DNA of 64,000 nucleotides from Fischerella sp. CENA71 (GCA_024239075.1 JANBVI010000020.1:186001-250000); one strand, 5' to 3'; positions 1-10,670 are shown, numbered from the stretch's first letter. Program-made: numbers and translations. Notes: generated from the sequence alone by a model not told the origin.

Positions 1-386
1 TTTAACTTTTTAAATCGTAGTTATACTATTGTTTTTAGTGATGGCTCACCTTTGTCTTGGGCTTAATTTATATTTCTTAAGTAGCCTGTTCGGTTTACAG
101 TCAAAAAGCTGTTGTATAAAAAAAGCCATCCACTCTTGACTAAATATATTTAATTCAGCGAAGATCGCGACTTAGACTTATTGCACAAGTCTTGTCAAGA
201 AAAAACTAGGCTCAGGCAAAGGCAAAGCAAATGTTTGAAAAAGACATATTGCATCTCAAAAACCTATAGAGAATTGGAGTATGAAAAATCTAAAATAGAT
301 ATTAAATTAAAAACAAACAAAGATCATTATATCGACACACGCCAATCGATTTTACTTTCTCTATCAGCGTCGTCGGTCTGTTACCA
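1..386. other. Gene-free stretch upstream of sasA
   Basis: AT-rich spacer. A 70-codon open frame at 181-393 has no family resemblance and a basic, repetitive composition, so I do not call it. The stretch probably holds the sasA promoter, but no consensus element stands out. Confidence 0.5.
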
Positions 387-1598
387 GTGCTAAAACACGA
401 TTACATGCAAGCTTCCCAGGATCAGCCCAATTATTCTGAAGCTCCACTACAGTTGTTACTTTTTGTCGATGGACGACCAAAGTCTCGACAGCAAGTCCAG
501 CGAATTCGTGCGTATTTGAAAGAATTACAGGCTGACTACAAGTTTGAACTACAAATTGTTGATGTCGGACAACAACCCTATTTGGCTGAACACTTCAAAC
601 TGGTAGCAACACCAGCTTTAATCAAAATTCACCCAGAACCTCGACATATTTTAGCTGGTAGTAATATAGTTACACAGCTTAAAAATTGGTGGCCTCGCTG
701 GCAAATAGCAGTCGATACCTATATAAAATTACAGAGCGACCTGCAAGAAAACACAGAGGATAATGGTTACACCGCCTCAGTTTCTAAATCCTCTATTCGT
801 TCAATTGCTCTATCTGCGGAACTTCTGCACCTGTCAGATGAAGTTTTTCGCTTAAAACAAGAGAAGGAGGAACTCGAAGAGCAATTACAGTTTAAAGATC
901 GAGTAATTGCGATGCTAGCTCATGATCTCCGTAATCCTCTAACAGCCACAGCTCTGGCTATAGAGACTCTCCAATCCAACTATAATCCAGAGAAAGCAGG
1001 TTTTGAGCGGCTAACGCCGACAATGACAAATAACTTATTCAAACAAGCCCGTAACCAAGCTCGCATTATAGATCGTATGATTACTGACCTTTTGCAAGTA
1101 GGTCGTAACAATAACGAAAAAGAATTTCCGGTTAAGCCACAAAAAACGAATTTGGGAAAACTGTGCTTGGATGTTTTGGAAGAATTGAGCGATCGCTATA
1201 CAGGCAAATCCTTAAAAGTTGAAAAGGATATTCCCAAAGATTTACCCCTAGTTTACGCCGATCCGGAACGTATCCGTCAGGTATTGATAAATCTCCTGGA
1301 TAATGCTATTAAATATACACCCGATGGTGGTATAATCACTGTTGCAGGGCTACATCGTACTACCCAAAAAGTTCAATTTAGTATTGGTGACACAGGGCCT
1401 GGTATACCTGAAGAAAACCGCGATCGCATTTTTGAAAATCATTTTCGTCTCGAACGAGATGAAAGTAAAGAAGGCTACGGCATAGGTCTGTGTTTGTGCC
1501 AACGCATTATCCGCGCCCACTATGGTCAAATATGGGTAGATTCTTCACCCAGTAACGGCGCATGGTTCCACTTCACCTTACCAGTATATATAAAGTAG
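387..1598 (+). CDS. sasA: Circadian output sensor histidine kinase SasA
   Basis: Two-component histidine kinase that reads the KaiC clock and passes phosphate to RpaA. Residues ~20-110 form the KaiB/thioredoxin-like sensing domain ([15 protein letters not shown] start). A coiled stretch follows, then a HisKA domain with the phospho-acceptor in AHDLRNPL (H179), and a HATPase domain with the N box [11 protein letters not shown] (~305), DTGPGIP and GYGIGLCL. Length (403 aa) is normal for the family. The ATG at 405 is an equally possible start and removes six residues. No kai genes or rpaA lie nearby, which is usual because sasA is generally unlinked to kaiABC. Family assignment is firm; the function is inferred from the family. 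Confidence 0.95.
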   Translation: MLKHDYMQASQDQPNYSEAPLQLLLFVDGRPKSRQQVQRIRAYLKELQADYKFELQIVDVGQQPYLAEHFKLVATPALIKIHPEPRHILAGSNIVTQLKNWWPRWQIAVDTYIKLQSDLQENTEDNGYTASVSKSSIRSIALSAELLHLSDEVFRLKQEKEELEEQLQFKDRVIAMLAHDLRNPLTATALAIETLQSNYNPEKAGFERLTPTMTNNLFKQARNQARIIDRMITDLLQVGRNNNEKEFPVKPQKTNLGKLCLDVLEELSDRYTGKSLKVEKDIPKDLPLVYADPERIRQVLINLLDNAIKYTPDGGIITVAGLHRTTQKVQFSIGDTGPGIPEENRDRIFENHFRLERDESKEGYGIGLCLCQRIIRAHYGQIWVDSSPSNGAWFHFTLPVYIK

Positions 1599-1688
1599 TT
1601 AGTAGTAGGTGGTTGTACTAGACGTGCTATGGCATTTCTGTATACTATTGGGAAACCCCCGCAACACAGTGGCTCCCCTTGTCTCCTT

Positions 1689-2114
1689 TCAGCTTTCCCT
1701 ACTTTGCCATTCTCGCAATGCAGCAATAATTTGGATATTTGCTTCTGGAAAAGCAAAAGTTTCTAATTCATCAACACTCACCCAACACACTTCATCGCAT
1801 TCTATTGGCTGGGGAACTCCTTGTATGAGGTGGCAATGATGTACTGTGAGAGTAACGCGGATTTGCGTGTATGTATGATCAATAGTGATGAGGTGTTCAC
1901 CAACTTCAACTACTATTCCTAATTCTTCTTTTATTTCTCGTTGAATACACTCTTCGATAGTCTCATCAAGCTCTATTTTACCCCCCGGAAATTCCCACAA
2001 TCCACCCATCGCACCTTCTTGACGGCGGCGATCAATGAGAATTTGTCCTTGGTTATTCCAGATTACGGCAACACCGATAATTTTATGAGGTGGAATCCAA
2101 TTAGTTTCGTTCAT
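1689..2114 (-). CDS. Nudix hydrolase, MutT-like (8-oxo-dGTP diphosphatase type)
   Basis: Small Nudix enzyme of about 141 aa. The Nudix box is complete: GGKIELDETIEEC followed by REIKEELGI, with the metal-binding REXXEE glutamates present. The N-terminal HKIIGVAVIWNNQGQILIDRR is typical of MutT-type proteins that cleanse the nucleotide pool. The open frame runs up to 2168, but the extra 18 residues (FLVFVVITKQPTTNHH) look like translated spacer, so I place the start at the ATG at 2112-2114. It converges with sasA across ~90 bp. The substrate cannot be read from sequence; 8-oxo-dGTP is the default for this subfamily. Confidence 0.85.
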   Translation of the reverse strand: MNETNWIPPHKIIGVAVIWNNQGQILIDRRRQEGAMGGLWEFPGGKIELDETIEECIQREIKEELGIVVEVGEHLITIDHTYTQIRVTLTVHHCHLIQGVPQPIECDEVCWVSVDELETFAFPEANIQIIAALREWQSRES

Positions 2115-2365
2115 AGCATGGTGGTTGGTGGTGGGTTGTTTGGTAATAACGACAAAGACCAAAAACAAAACTCGACAAAGAAATAAATTTTTGCCGAGTC
2201 TGTATTTTAAGACAATTTGTATATTAACTTTTCAGTAGTCTCATTTCAGAGGCTGACTACACTCAGCTATCTTATTGGTTAATTCATCAACTTATTGTGG
2301 CTAGGACAAAGCCTGAAATCAACTTATTTGTTTTATTTACTCTTGTGATAGCTAATTTTGAATTG

Positions 2366-2710
2366 CTATTCAACTTCATGGTTGTTGACTTCTGTACTTT
2401 GAAGCGCTAGTTCAAAGTTCATTCTCTGTTCAGCGTTACGCAAGAAGTAACCACTCATCATCGCAGATGCTAACAGACGACCGAGACTTTCACGGCTAGT
2501 GGTGATAGTAACACCAAAGTGTTCGGGCGGTAAATTACCCAAAAGTCCAATAATGTTCCGTTCCATTACTTGAAATACTTCAGGAGAAGCAGGTTGAGAT
2601 AGCTGACTAACGGTATCTGGAGTCAATGATTTAACATACTGCCACAGAAAGTTCTCGGTTTCTAACTCACCGTTAAAAAATTCTGAGGCTTTCTTAGATG
2701 GGTTGTTCAC
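2366..2710 (-). CDS. DUF760 family protein
   Basis: 114-aa soluble protein of the DUF760 family, conserved in cyanobacteria and plastids. Recognised from the pattern NFLWQYVKSLTPDTVSQLS, VMERNIIGLLGNLPPEHF and GRLLASAMMSGYFLRNAEQR. No catalytic motif, signal peptide or membrane segment is visible. The function is unknown; plant relatives have been linked to chloroplast protein regulation, but I do not transfer that here. A GGAGGAAAAA-type ribosome site lies just before the ATG. The gene stands alone. Confidence 0.85.
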   Translation of the reverse strand: MNNPSKKASEFFNGELETENFLWQYVKSLTPDTVSQLSQPASPEVFQVMERNIIGLLGNLPPEHFGVTITTSRESLGRLLASAMMSGYFLRNAEQRMNFELALQSTEVNNHEVE

Positions 2711-2902
2711 GTTTTTCCTCCTGTATTACCACAACAGCAGGCAAACTGAAATTTTGATAAACCTTAATCACAGATTATGAATCATCTGTTTAATTTTACT
2801 ATTGCTGTTGTGTCCTTCTGCAAACTAATGTAACAGGCTGAAGTTGTTTTGAAAGTGGGCGTAACCGTACCAAAGCAAGCGGAAAGTATCACCTGACTGA
2901 AA

Positions 2903-2969
2903 AAGGGGTGTAAGGAGTATGGGGGTGTAGGAAGAGCCATATTTTTATTCACCCTGGTGTACGCAATTC
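2903..2969. repeat. Dispersed spacer repeat, copy A (inverse partner at 54791-54857)
   Basis: A ~67-bp sequence made of GGGGTGTA-type blocks followed by ATTTTTATTCACCCTGGTG. Its reverse complement recurs at 54791-54857 with only a few differences by eye. It lies between DUF760 and the sigma-factor gene, neither of which it encodes. Confidence 0.75.
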
Positions 2970-2984
2970 ATGACGGCTAGTTAA

Positions 2985-3941
2985 CTAACTTGCTAAATAT
3001 TCATTGATACTGATTTTAGATTTGCGGAGTTTAGTTAGGGCTTCGCGTTCGATTTGTCTCACTCGTTCGCGACTGATGTTGAGTATTTCGCCGATTTTAG
3101 CCAAAGTCAAGGCGTGTCCGTCATTTAAACCAAAGCGTAAGGATATTACTTCCCGTTGTTGTGGTGTAAGATCCGCCATGAGAATTTCTAAGTCACCAGA
3201 TAAGGAAGATTGGGTGACAAAATCTTCTGGAGATGCTCCTGGATCTTCTAGCATTTCTCCTAGTTCAGTATCATAATTATCTCCCAAACGTATATCTAGA
3301 GATAGAGGCACACGTGCTTTTTCGAGATACTCTCGTACTTGTTTGGGGGTTAATTCTAATTCTTGTGCTAGTTCTGAAATCGAAGGAGCGCGTCCTAATT
3401 TTTGGGATAATTGGCGTTGTGCTTTCTTGATTTTATTTAATTTTTCGGTAATGTGAATTGGCAGGCGAATAGTCCGCCCTTTTTCGGCGATCGCACGAGT
3501 TATGGCTTGACGTATCCACCAATAAGCATAGGTAGAAAATCTATAACCTTTGGTAGGGTCAAATTTCTCGACACCGCGCTGCATTCCAATGCTACCTTCT
3601 TGGATTAAGTCCAGCAAATCAACGTTGCGCTTAATATATTTTTTCGCCACAGAAACCACCAGTCGCAGATTAGCTTCGACCATCCTGCGTTTAGCAATTT
3701 CAGCATCAGCGATCGCTTTATCTAATTCTGTGAGTTCTAAATGCGTCGCTGTCGCCCATTCTTCTAATGTTGGTTCACGACCTAACTGGTGCTCTAGTAA
3801 CTCTCTAACCTCACGTAAGGCTACTGCTCGCTGCACCTGTTTACCATAGAAAATCTCTTCCTCGTGTGTTAACAATGGCACACGACCAATTTCACGTAGG
3901 TAAGTCCGCACTAGGTCTGTAGCTGTCTGAGCGGTCTTCAT
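2985..3941 (-). CDS. RNA polymerase sigma factor, RpoD subfamily, group 2 (SigB/SigD type)
   Basis: 318-aa sigma-70 factor. It opens with region 1.2 ([23 protein letters not shown]). Region 2 follows with [61 protein letters not shown] (given in parts of the chain near residues 92-150), then region 3, and region 4 with the [24 protein letters not shown]. It lacks the long N-terminal region of the primary sigma RpoD1, which marks it as a non-essential group 2 factor that recognises near-consensus promoters under stress, dark or nutrient shifts. The length matches what I recall for Synechocystis SigD, but I cannot separate SigD from SigB subtypes without a tree. A long (~580 bp) AT-rich upstream region suggests complex control. 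Confidence 0.93.
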   Translation of the reverse strand: MKTAQTATDLVRTYLREIGRVPLLTHEEEIFYGKQVQRAVALREVRELLEHQLGREPTLEEWATATHLELTELDKAIADAEIAKRRMVEANLRLVVSVAKKYIKRNVDLLDLIQEGSIGMQRGVEKFDPTKGYRFSTYAYWWIRQAITRAIAEKGRTIRLPIHITEKLNKIKKAQRQLSQKLGRAPSISELAQELELTPKQVREYLEKARVPLSLDIRLGDNYDTELGEMLEDPGASPEDFVTQSSLSGDLEILMADLTPQQREVISLRFGLNDGHALTLAKIGEILNISRERVRQIEREALTKLRKSKISINEYLAS

Positions 3942-4524
3942 GGCACTACTCTTTAGTAATTCTTGGTTTAGAGGTGGGGTATTTGATAGATGTCTGTGGC
4001 TGGGTATCTACCCAGTTAATTGATCTTGGTTTTACGCTGCTTTTCACACGCCCGGTTAGATGAGGACGACTCCTAGTTCCGATTTGTTCTCAGTTGTTAA
4101 AGATTACAATCACTTTTTTTTATGCACAAGTATCCACAGTCATAAAGATGGTATTTTCTAAAACATTTCGCGACTGTTGTATTATTAAGCATTGTAACAT
4201 TTATGATAATTTTTTGACTATCGTACAGACCAAAATCCTGTGTTATTTTTATTAACTTCAGCTCAGTGATTTTTTGAAATCATATCTACAAGCTTATTCC
4301 ATAACTTTAGCAAGGGCAAGAATTTTTTCTAATATTTCTTAACAAAACTCAATAATAACTATGATCATATACTTCTATAATTGTTAATTTTTTATTAAAA
4401 TCGCTGATCATAGGGATAAGGGATCGGGGACAAAACAAGTCAAAAGTCAAAAGTCAAAAGTCAAAAGTAAGAACTTTTGATTTGTTGCCCCATGCCCAAT
4501 CCCCGATGCCCGATGCCCTATCTC
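3942..4524. other. Gene-free spacer between the sigma factor and carB, with repeats
   Basis: Upstream region of the sigma gene and downstream region of carB. It holds four tandem CAAAAGT heptamers (4441-4468) flanked by the arms of a ~22-bp imperfect inverted repeat (4410-4430 and 4500-4521, AGGGATCGGGGA type). No coding frame is convincing. Confidence 0.6.
4410..4521. repeat. Inverted repeat enclosing a CAAAAGT heptamer tandem
   Basis: The left arm 4410-4430 (ATAGGG...ATCGGGGA) pairs imperfectly with the right arm 4500-4521 (TCCCCGAT...CCCTAT). Between them lie four exact CAAAAGT units. The right arm abuts the carB stop codon, so the structure may also end carB transcription. The same GGGGATNGGGGA vocabulary recurs inside carB (5794-5876) and at 31686-31712 and 45985-46031. 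Confidence 0.65.
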
Positions 4525-7500
4525 TTATGGAACCATGCAATAATCTTGGATACCTTTAACATCTAAGGTTGTGTTTTGCAGAGAATGGATCGCTGCAACG
4601 GTGGCTTTGGCGCCAGCAATGGTAGTGATAATGGGGATTTTATAAGCTAAGGCTGTACGGCGAATCAGCCTAGCGTCGCTTTGGGCTTCTTCTCCAGAAG
4701 GTGTGTTAATAATCAGCTGAATTTTGTGATTTTTAATCGCATCCAAGACATGGGGGCGTCCTTCGTGGAGTTTTAATACCAACTCTACTTCTAGACCATG
4801 TTCATGGAGAACACGCCGTGTACCGTCAGTAGCCATGACAGTAAAGCCTAGATCGATAAATTCTTTGACTACTGCTACTGCTGCTGCTTTGTCGCGATCA
4901 TTCATTGAGACAAATACCGTACCACTCAAGGGTAAACGTTCGCCAGCAGCTAATTCTGCTTTGGCAAAGGCGCGTCCAAAGTCGCTGTCTATACCCATAA
5001 CTTCACCAGTAGAACGCATTTCTGGGCCAAGTATGGTATCAGTACCAGGGAACTTGTTGAATGGTAATACAGCTTCCTTCACAGCAATATGGGATGGTAT
5101 GATTTCCTGTGTAAAGCCAAGTTCCTCCAAAGTTCTACCCGACATAATTAAGGATGCCAGTTTTGCCAAAGGTACGCCTGTAGCTTTAGAAACAAATGGT
5201 ACAGTCCGAGAAGCGCGGGGATTAGCTTCTAAAATATATACTTGGGGCGATTCAGTTTGAGTCCCAGCTACAGCAAATTGAATATTCATCAGCCCTACAA
5301 CATTTAATGCTTGTGCTAATTGCACTGTCCACTGACGAATTTGATCAAGAACTGCTACTGGTAGGGAAATAGTAGGTAAAGAACACGCTGAGTCTCCGGA
5401 GTGGATACCTGCCTGTTCAATGTGTTCCATTATCCCACCAATGACGACTCTACCTGTGTGATCTGCGATCGCATCTACGTCTACTTCGATCGCATTTTCC
5501 AGAAACTTATCGATTAAAATCGGGTGTTCTGGTTCCACTTGTACCGCAAAGGTCATGTAGCGCTCTAATTCTGTATCAGAGTAGACTATTTCCATGGCTC
5601 TACCTCCTAACACATAGCTAGGACGCACTACGACCGGATAGCCAATGCGTTTGGCGACAATCAACGCATCTTCATAAGTGCGAGCAATACCATTGGCTGG
5701 TTGAGCAATATTTAATTCTTTGAGAATCTTCTCAAACCGTTCCCTGTCTTCGGCCATGTCAATTGAATCTGGAGAAGTACCCCAAATTTTAGTGATAAGG
5801 GATTGGGGATTAGGGATTGGGGATTGGGCATTTTCCTCATTCCCTGATTCCCAGTCACCAGTACCTATTCCCTTTAAATATTTCTGCAATGGTAAGGCCA
5901 ACTTCAAAGGTGTTTGTCCACCAAACTGCACAATTACACCTACAGGATTTTCTGCCTCAATAATGTTTAGTACATCTTCTTTTGTGAGGGGTTCAAAATA
6001 AAGGCGATCGCTTGTGTCATAATCTGTTGACACTGTTTCGGGGTTAGAGTTGACCATGATTGTTTCATAGCCTGCGTTTTTGAGTGCAAAGGCTGCATGA
6101 CAACAACAATAGTCAAATTCAATTCCCTGACCAATCCGGTTTGGTCCGCCACCCAAAATCATGACTTTGGGTTTATCTGTAGGCAAAATCTCTGTTTCTT
6201 CTTCGTAGGCTGAATAATAATAAGGAGTAAACGCCTCAAACTCCGCCGCGCAGGTATCCACTGTTTTATATACTGGAATAACACCTAATTGTTTGCGGTA
6301 TGCCCTGACTTCATCTTCTGTGGTTTTGGTAGCATAGGCAATCTGGCGATCGCTAAATCCTTGACGTTTGACTGCATACATTTGCTCTTTTGTCAAAGAC
6401 TTTAATGGTGTCCGCTTCAGGAATTTTTCAATTTCCAATAGTTCCTGCATTTTTTCGAGGAACCAAGGGTCAATCCCGGTTAATTCATAGATTTCTTCTA
6501 TACTTAGCCCCAATTGCATTGCATGGCGCACAGCAAAAATGCGCTCAGGATTTGGTGTCCGCAGTTGGGCGCGAATTTGTTCACCACTGGGGAGTTTTTC
6601 TTTGATATCGCATCCCCAACCGGCGCGTCCTGTTTCCAGAGAACGCAAGGCTTTTTGGAAAGACTCGTTAAATGTCCTTCCCATAGCCATTGCTTCCCCT
6701 ACGGACTTCATTTGTGTGGTGAGTACTGGTTCAGAACCGGGGAACTTTTCAAAAGCGAACCGGGGTATTTTGGTGACTACGTAATCTATAGTCGGTTCAA
6801 AGGAAGCAGGAGTTTTCTTTGTGATGTCGTTTTTAATCTCATCCAAAGTGTAACCGACAGCTAATTTGGCTGCCATTTTGGCGATTGGGAAACCAGTTGC
6901 TTTACTCGCCAAAGCCGAACTCCGAGAAACACGGGGGTTCATTTCAATTACAACAACTTCCCCATCCACAGGATTGACGGCAAACTGAATATTAGAACCA
7001 CCAGTTTCTACGCCAATCTCGCGAATAATTTTAATTGCCATATCCCGCAGCCGTTGATATTCTTTATCAGTAAGGGTTTGGGCTGGGGCGACGGTAATTG
7101 AGTCTCCGGTATGGATACCCATGGGGTCTAGGTTTTCAATTGAGCAGATAATTACGACGTTATCTGCTAAATCGCGCATGACTTCTAGTTCGTATTCTTT
7201 CCAACCCAGTAGAGATTGGTCGATCAGAATTTGCGATACAGGCGAAGCATCAATTCCTGTTTGAGCCATTTCCGCAAATTCTTCTTCGTTATAAGCAATC
7301 CCACCACCAGTACCACCCAAAGTAAAAGCAGGACGAATAATTAAAGGATAAGTACCAATGCGGTGAGCGATCGCTTTTGCTTCTTCTAATGATGAAGCTG
7401 TTCCACTTGGACATACCTTGACACCGATCTTAGCCATGGCGTCGTTAAACAGTTTTCTGTCTTCTGCTTTTTCAATTGCTGGTAACTTAGCACCGATTAA

Positions 7501-7842
7501 CTCGACGTTGTACTGTTCCAATACTCCACTTTTTGCCAAAGTTACAGCAATGTTCAGAGCAGTTTGTCCTCCCATTGTTGGTAACAAGGTGTCAGGACGT
7601 TCTTTGGCGATGACTTTTGCGACTAATTCGGGTGTGAGTGGTTCAATGTAGGTGCGATCGGCTGTTTCCGGATCAGTCATAATAGTTGCAGGGTTGGAGT
7701 TCACCAACACTACTTCATAACCTTCTTCTCGCAACGCTTTACAAGCCTGGGTTCCAGAGTAGTCAAACTCACAAGCTTGCCCAATCACTATTGGGCCTGA
7801 TCCTAATAGTAGAATCTTTTTAATATCATCACGACGGGGCAT
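4525..7842 (-). CDS. carB: Carbamoyl-phosphate synthase large subunit
   Basis: Makes carbamoyl phosphate for arginine and pyrimidine synthesis, using ammonia delivered by CarA. The duplicated ATP-grasp architecture is complete. Residues 1-~400 are the carboxyphosphate half ([32 protein letters not shown]). An oligomerisation region follows, then ~555-960 form the carbamoyl half ([32 protein letters not shown]). The C-terminal ~140 residues are an MGS-like allosteric domain. At 1105 aa it is longer than usual. The excess is explained by ~28 residues at ~655-683 ([17 protein letters not shown]...) that are translated from spacer-type repeat DNA between LPLQKYLK and [12 protein letters not shown]. 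The reading frame stays open, so the enzyme is probably functional. No carA is in the window. Confidence 0.97.
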   Translation of the reverse strand: MPRRDDIKKILLLGSGPIVIGQACEFDYSGTQACKALREEGYEVVLVNSNPATIMTDPETADRTYIEPLTPELVAKVIAKERPDTLLPTMGGQTALNIAVTLAKSGVLEQYNVELIGAKLPAIEKAEDRKLFNDAMAKIGVKVCPSGTASSLEEAKAIAHRIGTYPLIIRPAFTLGGTGGGIAYNEEEFAEMAQTGIDASPVSQILIDQSLLGWKEYELEVMRDLADNVVIICSIENLDPMGIHTGDSITVAPAQTLTDKEYQRLRDMAIKIIREIGVETGGSNIQFAVNPVDGEVVVIEMNPRVSRSSALASKATGFPIAKMAAKLAVGYTLDEIKNDITKKTPASFEPTIDYVVTKIPRFAFEKFPGSEPVLTTQMKSVGEAMAMGRTFNESFQKALRSLETGRAGWGCDIKEKLPSGEQIRAQLRTPNPERIFAVRHAMQLGLSIEEIYELTGIDPWFLEKMQELLEIEKFLKRTPLKSLTKEQMYAVKRQGFSDRQIAYATKTTEDEVRAYRKQLGVIPVYKTVDTCAAEFEAFTPYYYSAYEEETEILPTDKPKVMILGGGPNRIGQGIEFDYCCCHAAFALKNAGYETIMVNSNPETVSTDYDTSDRLYFEPLTKEDVLNIIEAENPVGVIVQFGGQTPLKLALPLQKYLKGIGTGDWESGNEENAQSPIPNPQSLITKIWGTSPDSIDMAEDRERFEKILKELNIAQPANGIARTYEDALIVAKRIGYPVVVRPSYVLGGRAMEIVYSDTELERYMTFAVQVEPEHPILIDKFLENAIEVDVDAIADHTGRVVIGGIMEHIEQAGIHSGDSACSLPTISLPVAVLDQIRQWTVQLAQALNVVGLMNIQFAVAGTQTESPQVYILEANPRASRTVPFVSKATGVPLAKLASLIMSGRTLEELGFTQEIIPSHIAVKEAVLPFNKFPGTDTILGPEMRSTGEVMGIDSDFGRAFAKAELAAGERLPLSGTVFVSMNDRDKAAAVAVVKEFIDLGFTVMATDGTRRVLHEHGLEVELVLKLHEGRPHVLDAIKNHKIQLIINTPSGEEAQSDARLIRRTALAYKIPIITTIAGAKATVAAIHSLQNTTLDVKGIQDYCMVP
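5794..5876 (-). repeat. Spacer-type repeat inserted in frame in carB
   Basis: On the plus strand this is a run of GGGATTGGGGATT-like units followed by ATTCCCTGATTCCCAGT. It matches the vocabulary of repeats normally found between genes in this window (4421, 31690, 45990). It sits where other CarB proteins go straight from the ALPLQKYL helix to [11 protein letters not shown], and it adds ~28 codons without a stop. Confidence 0.75.
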
Positions 7843-8515
7843 AGTTTTTGCCTTGGAGTAAGAGAATACAAATCTTGATTATTTTAAGGGCAATACGGTT
7901 CAGTTAAGGATAATTGTAGGTTGGGTTGAGCGCGAGCGTTACCCAACAAAGTCTTGAGAATGTTGGTTTATCCTACGGGAAGTCGCACAGGGTAAGCTAA
8001 TATGTCTATGTCTCACGAATAAAAACACAATTAAATTATATTTTTAATTTTATTTTTAGATTTTGAACTAATTTTTACTATTTTTCGATACAGAAATCAC
8101 ATGTAGTAATGATGCAATATTTTTCAATTGTTTTGCTGAATGTAATTTTTGTTAGTTATTTTTCTCAATACAAGGACAATGTAATTTTAACTATACATAA
8201 AGTAAGTTTAAAAAACTTAGAATTTTGGAAACATAAATGCTTTGTTTAGCATTCCTAAATCCTTCTTAAACAGCAATATACCTGAATTTTTGTATAAGTC
8301 AGTGTTCTGGTTATCTTAATTTTTATAAATCTTACAGATATTGCTGTCTAAAAATATAAGAATTATTTGCAATATTTACATTGTGTTTTTTTATATACAA
8401 TTATAAAAAAGCAGAGACTTAAGCTTTTAATCTCTGCTTTTTTTATATTTTTTTTACAACTAACACTTGCAAATTATTTATAATTTAACAAAGGTGTTTG
8501 AAATTGATTGGAGTG
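7843..8515. other. Gene-free spacer between carB and dpsA
   Basis: Two small repeats near carB are followed by ~450 bp of very AT-rich DNA. At 7890 lies CAATACGGTTCAGTTAAGG, which matches the terminal repeat of the MITE-like elements at 38322 and 58648 but has no partner end. At 7917-7949 lies a GGTTGGGT...ACCCAAC hairpin of a kind common in cyanobacterial spacers. No open frame is supported. Confidence 0.55.
8408..8446. terminator. Bidirectional-looking terminator downstream of dpsA
   Basis: A perfect 10-bp stem AAAGCAGAGA / TCTCTGCTTT with a 13-nt loop is flanked by A-runs on the left and T-runs on the right. It can therefore act on either strand. It lies ~70 bp past the dpsA stop on the minus strand. 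Confidence 0.8.
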
Positions 8516-9070
8516 TTAGTTTTGAGCACGTTGAACGAAGCCTAAAGTTAAACTGTCTTTGGCAAGGAAATGAGCTAAATGGTAAGCTCTTTCCTCAGTT
8601 TCCAAAAGGATTTTTTCGTAGAGATAACGTGTAGCGCGATCGCCTAAACTCTCTGCTTGAGAAGCTTGACTACGGAGGACTCTAATAATAGCCTGTTCTG
8701 CTTTGAGGTCATTTTCTACCATATCACGGCTAGAAAATACGCCATCTATTTCTTGTTCAAAGCAAGTTAATTCTGCCAATTTGGCAAAAGTAGCAACTGG
8801 TACTCCTCCCAGTCCATTTAAGCGTTCACCAATATCATGGATATGTTCTTGGATTTCTTTATAGCTATCGTTAAAAAACTCGTGCAAAGAGTAGAATTCA
8901 GCACCTTCGACTACAAAATGATGCTTTTGGTATTGTAAAGCTAGGGCTTGAAAACTAGCTAGGACAACGTTAAATCCTTCACAAACTGGAGTGGTAACAC
9001 TGCGATCCAGTAAGACAGGATTGTCGTAAACTTGACCAAAATTTTGTAATAAAGTTTGCGTTTCAGACAT
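8516..9070 (-). CDS. dpsA: DNA-binding ferritin-like protein DpsA
   Basis: Dps miniferritin that oxidises Fe(II) with peroxide, stores iron and protects DNA. The 184-aa chain has the Dps core [16 protein letters not shown]...[13 protein letters not shown]. Aligned by eye to E. coli Dps, H51, H63 and E82 of the ferroxidase site are kept. The usual aspartates at 67 and 78 are N67 and H78, a His-rich variant as in cyanobacterial DpsA proteins. The C-terminal half ([37 protein letters not shown]) is diagnostic of the cyanobacterial DpsA group. It is monocistronic, with a strong terminator at 8408-8446. Confidence 0.95.
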   Translation of the reverse strand: MSETQTLLQNFGQVYDNPVLLDRSVTTPVCEGFNVVLASFQALALQYQKHHFVVEGAEFYSLHEFFNDSYKEIQEHIHDIGERLNGLGGVPVATFAKLAELTCFEQEIDGVFSSRDMVENDLKAEQAIIRVLRSQASQAESLGDRATRYLYEKILLETEERAYHLAHFLAKDSLTLGFVQRAQN

Positions 9071-9624
9071 TGTTCTCCTCGCTTTTTAGCAGCTATGCTT
9101 TCTAACTGCTTAGGTTTTTACATATTAGCATTTAAAAAATGAAAACCAGGTATATCAATATGATTAAATTTTAATTTTTAGGTGCATAAAATTTCTGTTT
9201 CTATTTATTATTGAAAATGCATCTCATCAAATAACTTGATATTCACTTGCGATTAAAGTCAGACAATCACAATGTCATCAGCAAGGATGTGTTTCATTTG
9301 TTAGCAGTGAACAAAGTAAATATTTGCATTAAGAAGAAGGAGAGAAAAAACATATTTGCTTTCTTCTTGACTTTTTTGAGAATAAATAGCACTTATTTGT
9401 GATTTTTAGGCTTGAATTGACTAATTTAGTCTTTCTTATGCTTATTACTCATTTTTGTTATCTATAGTTCGATATTCCTCTCGCTTATAGTCATGATTGA
9501 AAATTTTTTTCAAAAACTAATGAGAAAAGTTTGCACTTAGGTTATGCTGGTTTAAGGAGTTCAACTCCAAAAACATCTGGTTAAGGGAGTCAAAACGCAG
9601 TTTTTACTGCGAGTTTATAGCACT
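9071..9624. other. Gene-free spacer upstream of dpsA
   Basis: AT-rich divergent region between dpsA and the small ORF at 9625. It has a weak hairpin followed by CTTTTTT at 9331-9377 (AAGAAGAA / TTCTTCTT), which could end a short plus-strand transcript. A small perfect hairpin CGCAGT-TTTT-ACTGCG lies at 9596-9611, just before the ORF. Nothing else is supported. Confidence 0.45.
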
Positions 9625-9876
9625 TTGAGGGCGGCAATCTTGAAGTCTTTTAGTTCAGAAATAGAAGCAAAACACGTTGTAGAGGTGAATTGGTCAGATC
9701 GTTGGCAAGTCTATCAACGCTTGCAGCAACTGGATATTCCCTGTTGGTGTGAGGCTAACCAACCGTTGACAGTTCAAATTGACAATGCTTACACAGCTAT
9801 TCAAGTTTGGAGTGTCCTACGGCAATTTACCGCATCTCGGCAAGTATTGATTTGGGCTTTAGAAGGGTGTTGGTAG
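9625..9876 (+). CDS. Small conserved cyanobacterial protein of unknown function
   Basis: 83-aa protein starting at a TTG. The chain (VVEVNWSDRWQVYQRLQQLDIPCWCEANQPL, then VWSVLRQFTASRQVLIWALEGCW) looks like a family of small hypothetical proteins I associate with heterocystous cyanobacteria, with an alpha/beta fold and a Trp-Cys rich middle. No membrane segment or metal motif beyond the CWC triad is seen. The start is uncertain because no clear ribosome site precedes the TTG. It lies 71 bp upstream of the [2Fe-2S] protein gene on the same strand and may be co-transcribed. Confidence 0.6.
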   Translation: MRAAILKSFSSEIEAKHVVEVNWSDRWQVYQRLQQLDIPCWCEANQPLTVQIDNAYTAIQVWSVLRQFTASRQVLIWALEGCW

Positions 9877-9947
9877 CTTAGTCTCTAAGCTGTCCTAAGT
9901 AATATCTCGCTTGATTAGTTGTATTAGTCAAAAATTAGGTAACTACC

Positions 9948-10589
9948 ATGAGTAATTCCCACAATACTGAAACAACAGCATTTTGTATGGAGGCTAGATT
10001 TCTCGATTTTGTGATCAAAGATGGCTATAAACTCAAAGGACTACTGCTAGGTACACCTGACGGCGAATGTTATGTAAAACTAGCTAAACATTTACGGGTA
10101 GCATTTGACTGGCGTTTACCACGCGGTACTTGGTTGCAAGTTGTAGGCGAAAAAAAATACGATCGCAAAACTGGTGAAGTCAAACTCAAAGCTGAACGAA
10201 TTTTGGCAGCCAGAATAGACACGGTGACGCGAACAGAAGAAGACGCACAGAACTTCCCCGTGCCTTCTGCTAATCACACCAAGCCAAAAGTAGCAAAATC
10301 AACTATCTTGGTATGTCAAAAATCTGATTGCATGAAACGTGGCGGCACAGAGGTGTGTCAAGCTATACAAGCAGCTATGAGCGATCGCGGTTTAGAAGAC
10401 CAGGTAACGATTAAGGGAACTGGTTGCATGAAGAATTGTAAAGCAGGGCCTAACTTAGTCATGCCCGATAAAACCCGCTATAGTCGCATCAAAGCCACAC
10501 AAGTACCCGCACTTATAGATAAGCACTTTAGTGAAAAACATCAAGATAGTAAAATCACATTTGCGATCGCCAGTAATAATACTATTTAA
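9948..10589 (+). CDS. Two-domain protein with C-terminal thioredoxin-like [2Fe-2S] ferredoxin domain
   Basis: 213 aa. Residues ~12-90 form an N-terminal domain (FLDFVIKDGYKLKGLLLGTPDGECYVKLAKHLR) found in cyanobacterial proteins and not assignable to an enzyme. Residues ~115-195 form a thioredoxin-fold [2Fe-2S] domain with C123-X4-C128 and C160-X3-C164 (VCQKSDC, GTGCMKNC). This is the cluster-ligand layout of NuoE/HoxE-type shuttle ferredoxins. It probably carries electrons in the cytosol; its partner is unknown. The final ~15 residues are partly encoded by a HIP1 site and may be variable. Confidence 0.85.
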   Translation: MSNSHNTETTAFCMEARFLDFVIKDGYKLKGLLLGTPDGECYVKLAKHLRVAFDWRLPRGTWLQVVGEKKYDRKTGEVKLKAERILAARIDTVTRTEEDAQNFPVPSANHTKPKVAKSTILVCQKSDCMKRGGTEVCQAIQAAMSDRGLEDQVTIKGTGCMKNCKAGPNLVMPDKTRYSRIKATQVPALIDKHFSEKHQDSKITFAIASNNTI

Positions 10590-10670
10590 ATAAAAAATTT
10601 TTTAATACAAATATTTTATTTACTTTTGATACTGAGTCCTAGTTTTGCCAGTTTTTGCAAAAATTAGGGC

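Noticed and set aside
181-393. 70-codon plus-strand frame upstream of sasA
   Set aside because: Basic, low-information sequence with no family resemblance and no ribosome site; overlaps the probable sasA promoter.
4441-4468. CAAAAGT tandem considered as a CRISPR array
   Set aside because: Units are 7 bases with no spacers, and no cas genes are present. The same reasoning excludes the tandems at 36213 and 47219.
6514-6864. 116-codon plus-strand frame inside carB
   Set aside because: Lies antisense to a strongly conserved part of carB; cysteine- and serine-rich translation typical of a shadow frame.
9331-9377. AAGAAGAA/TTCTTCTT hairpin with CTTTTTT considered as an sRNA terminator
   Set aside because: All-A/T-G stem with a 20+ nt loop is weak, and no promoter or conserved RNA is seen upstream.
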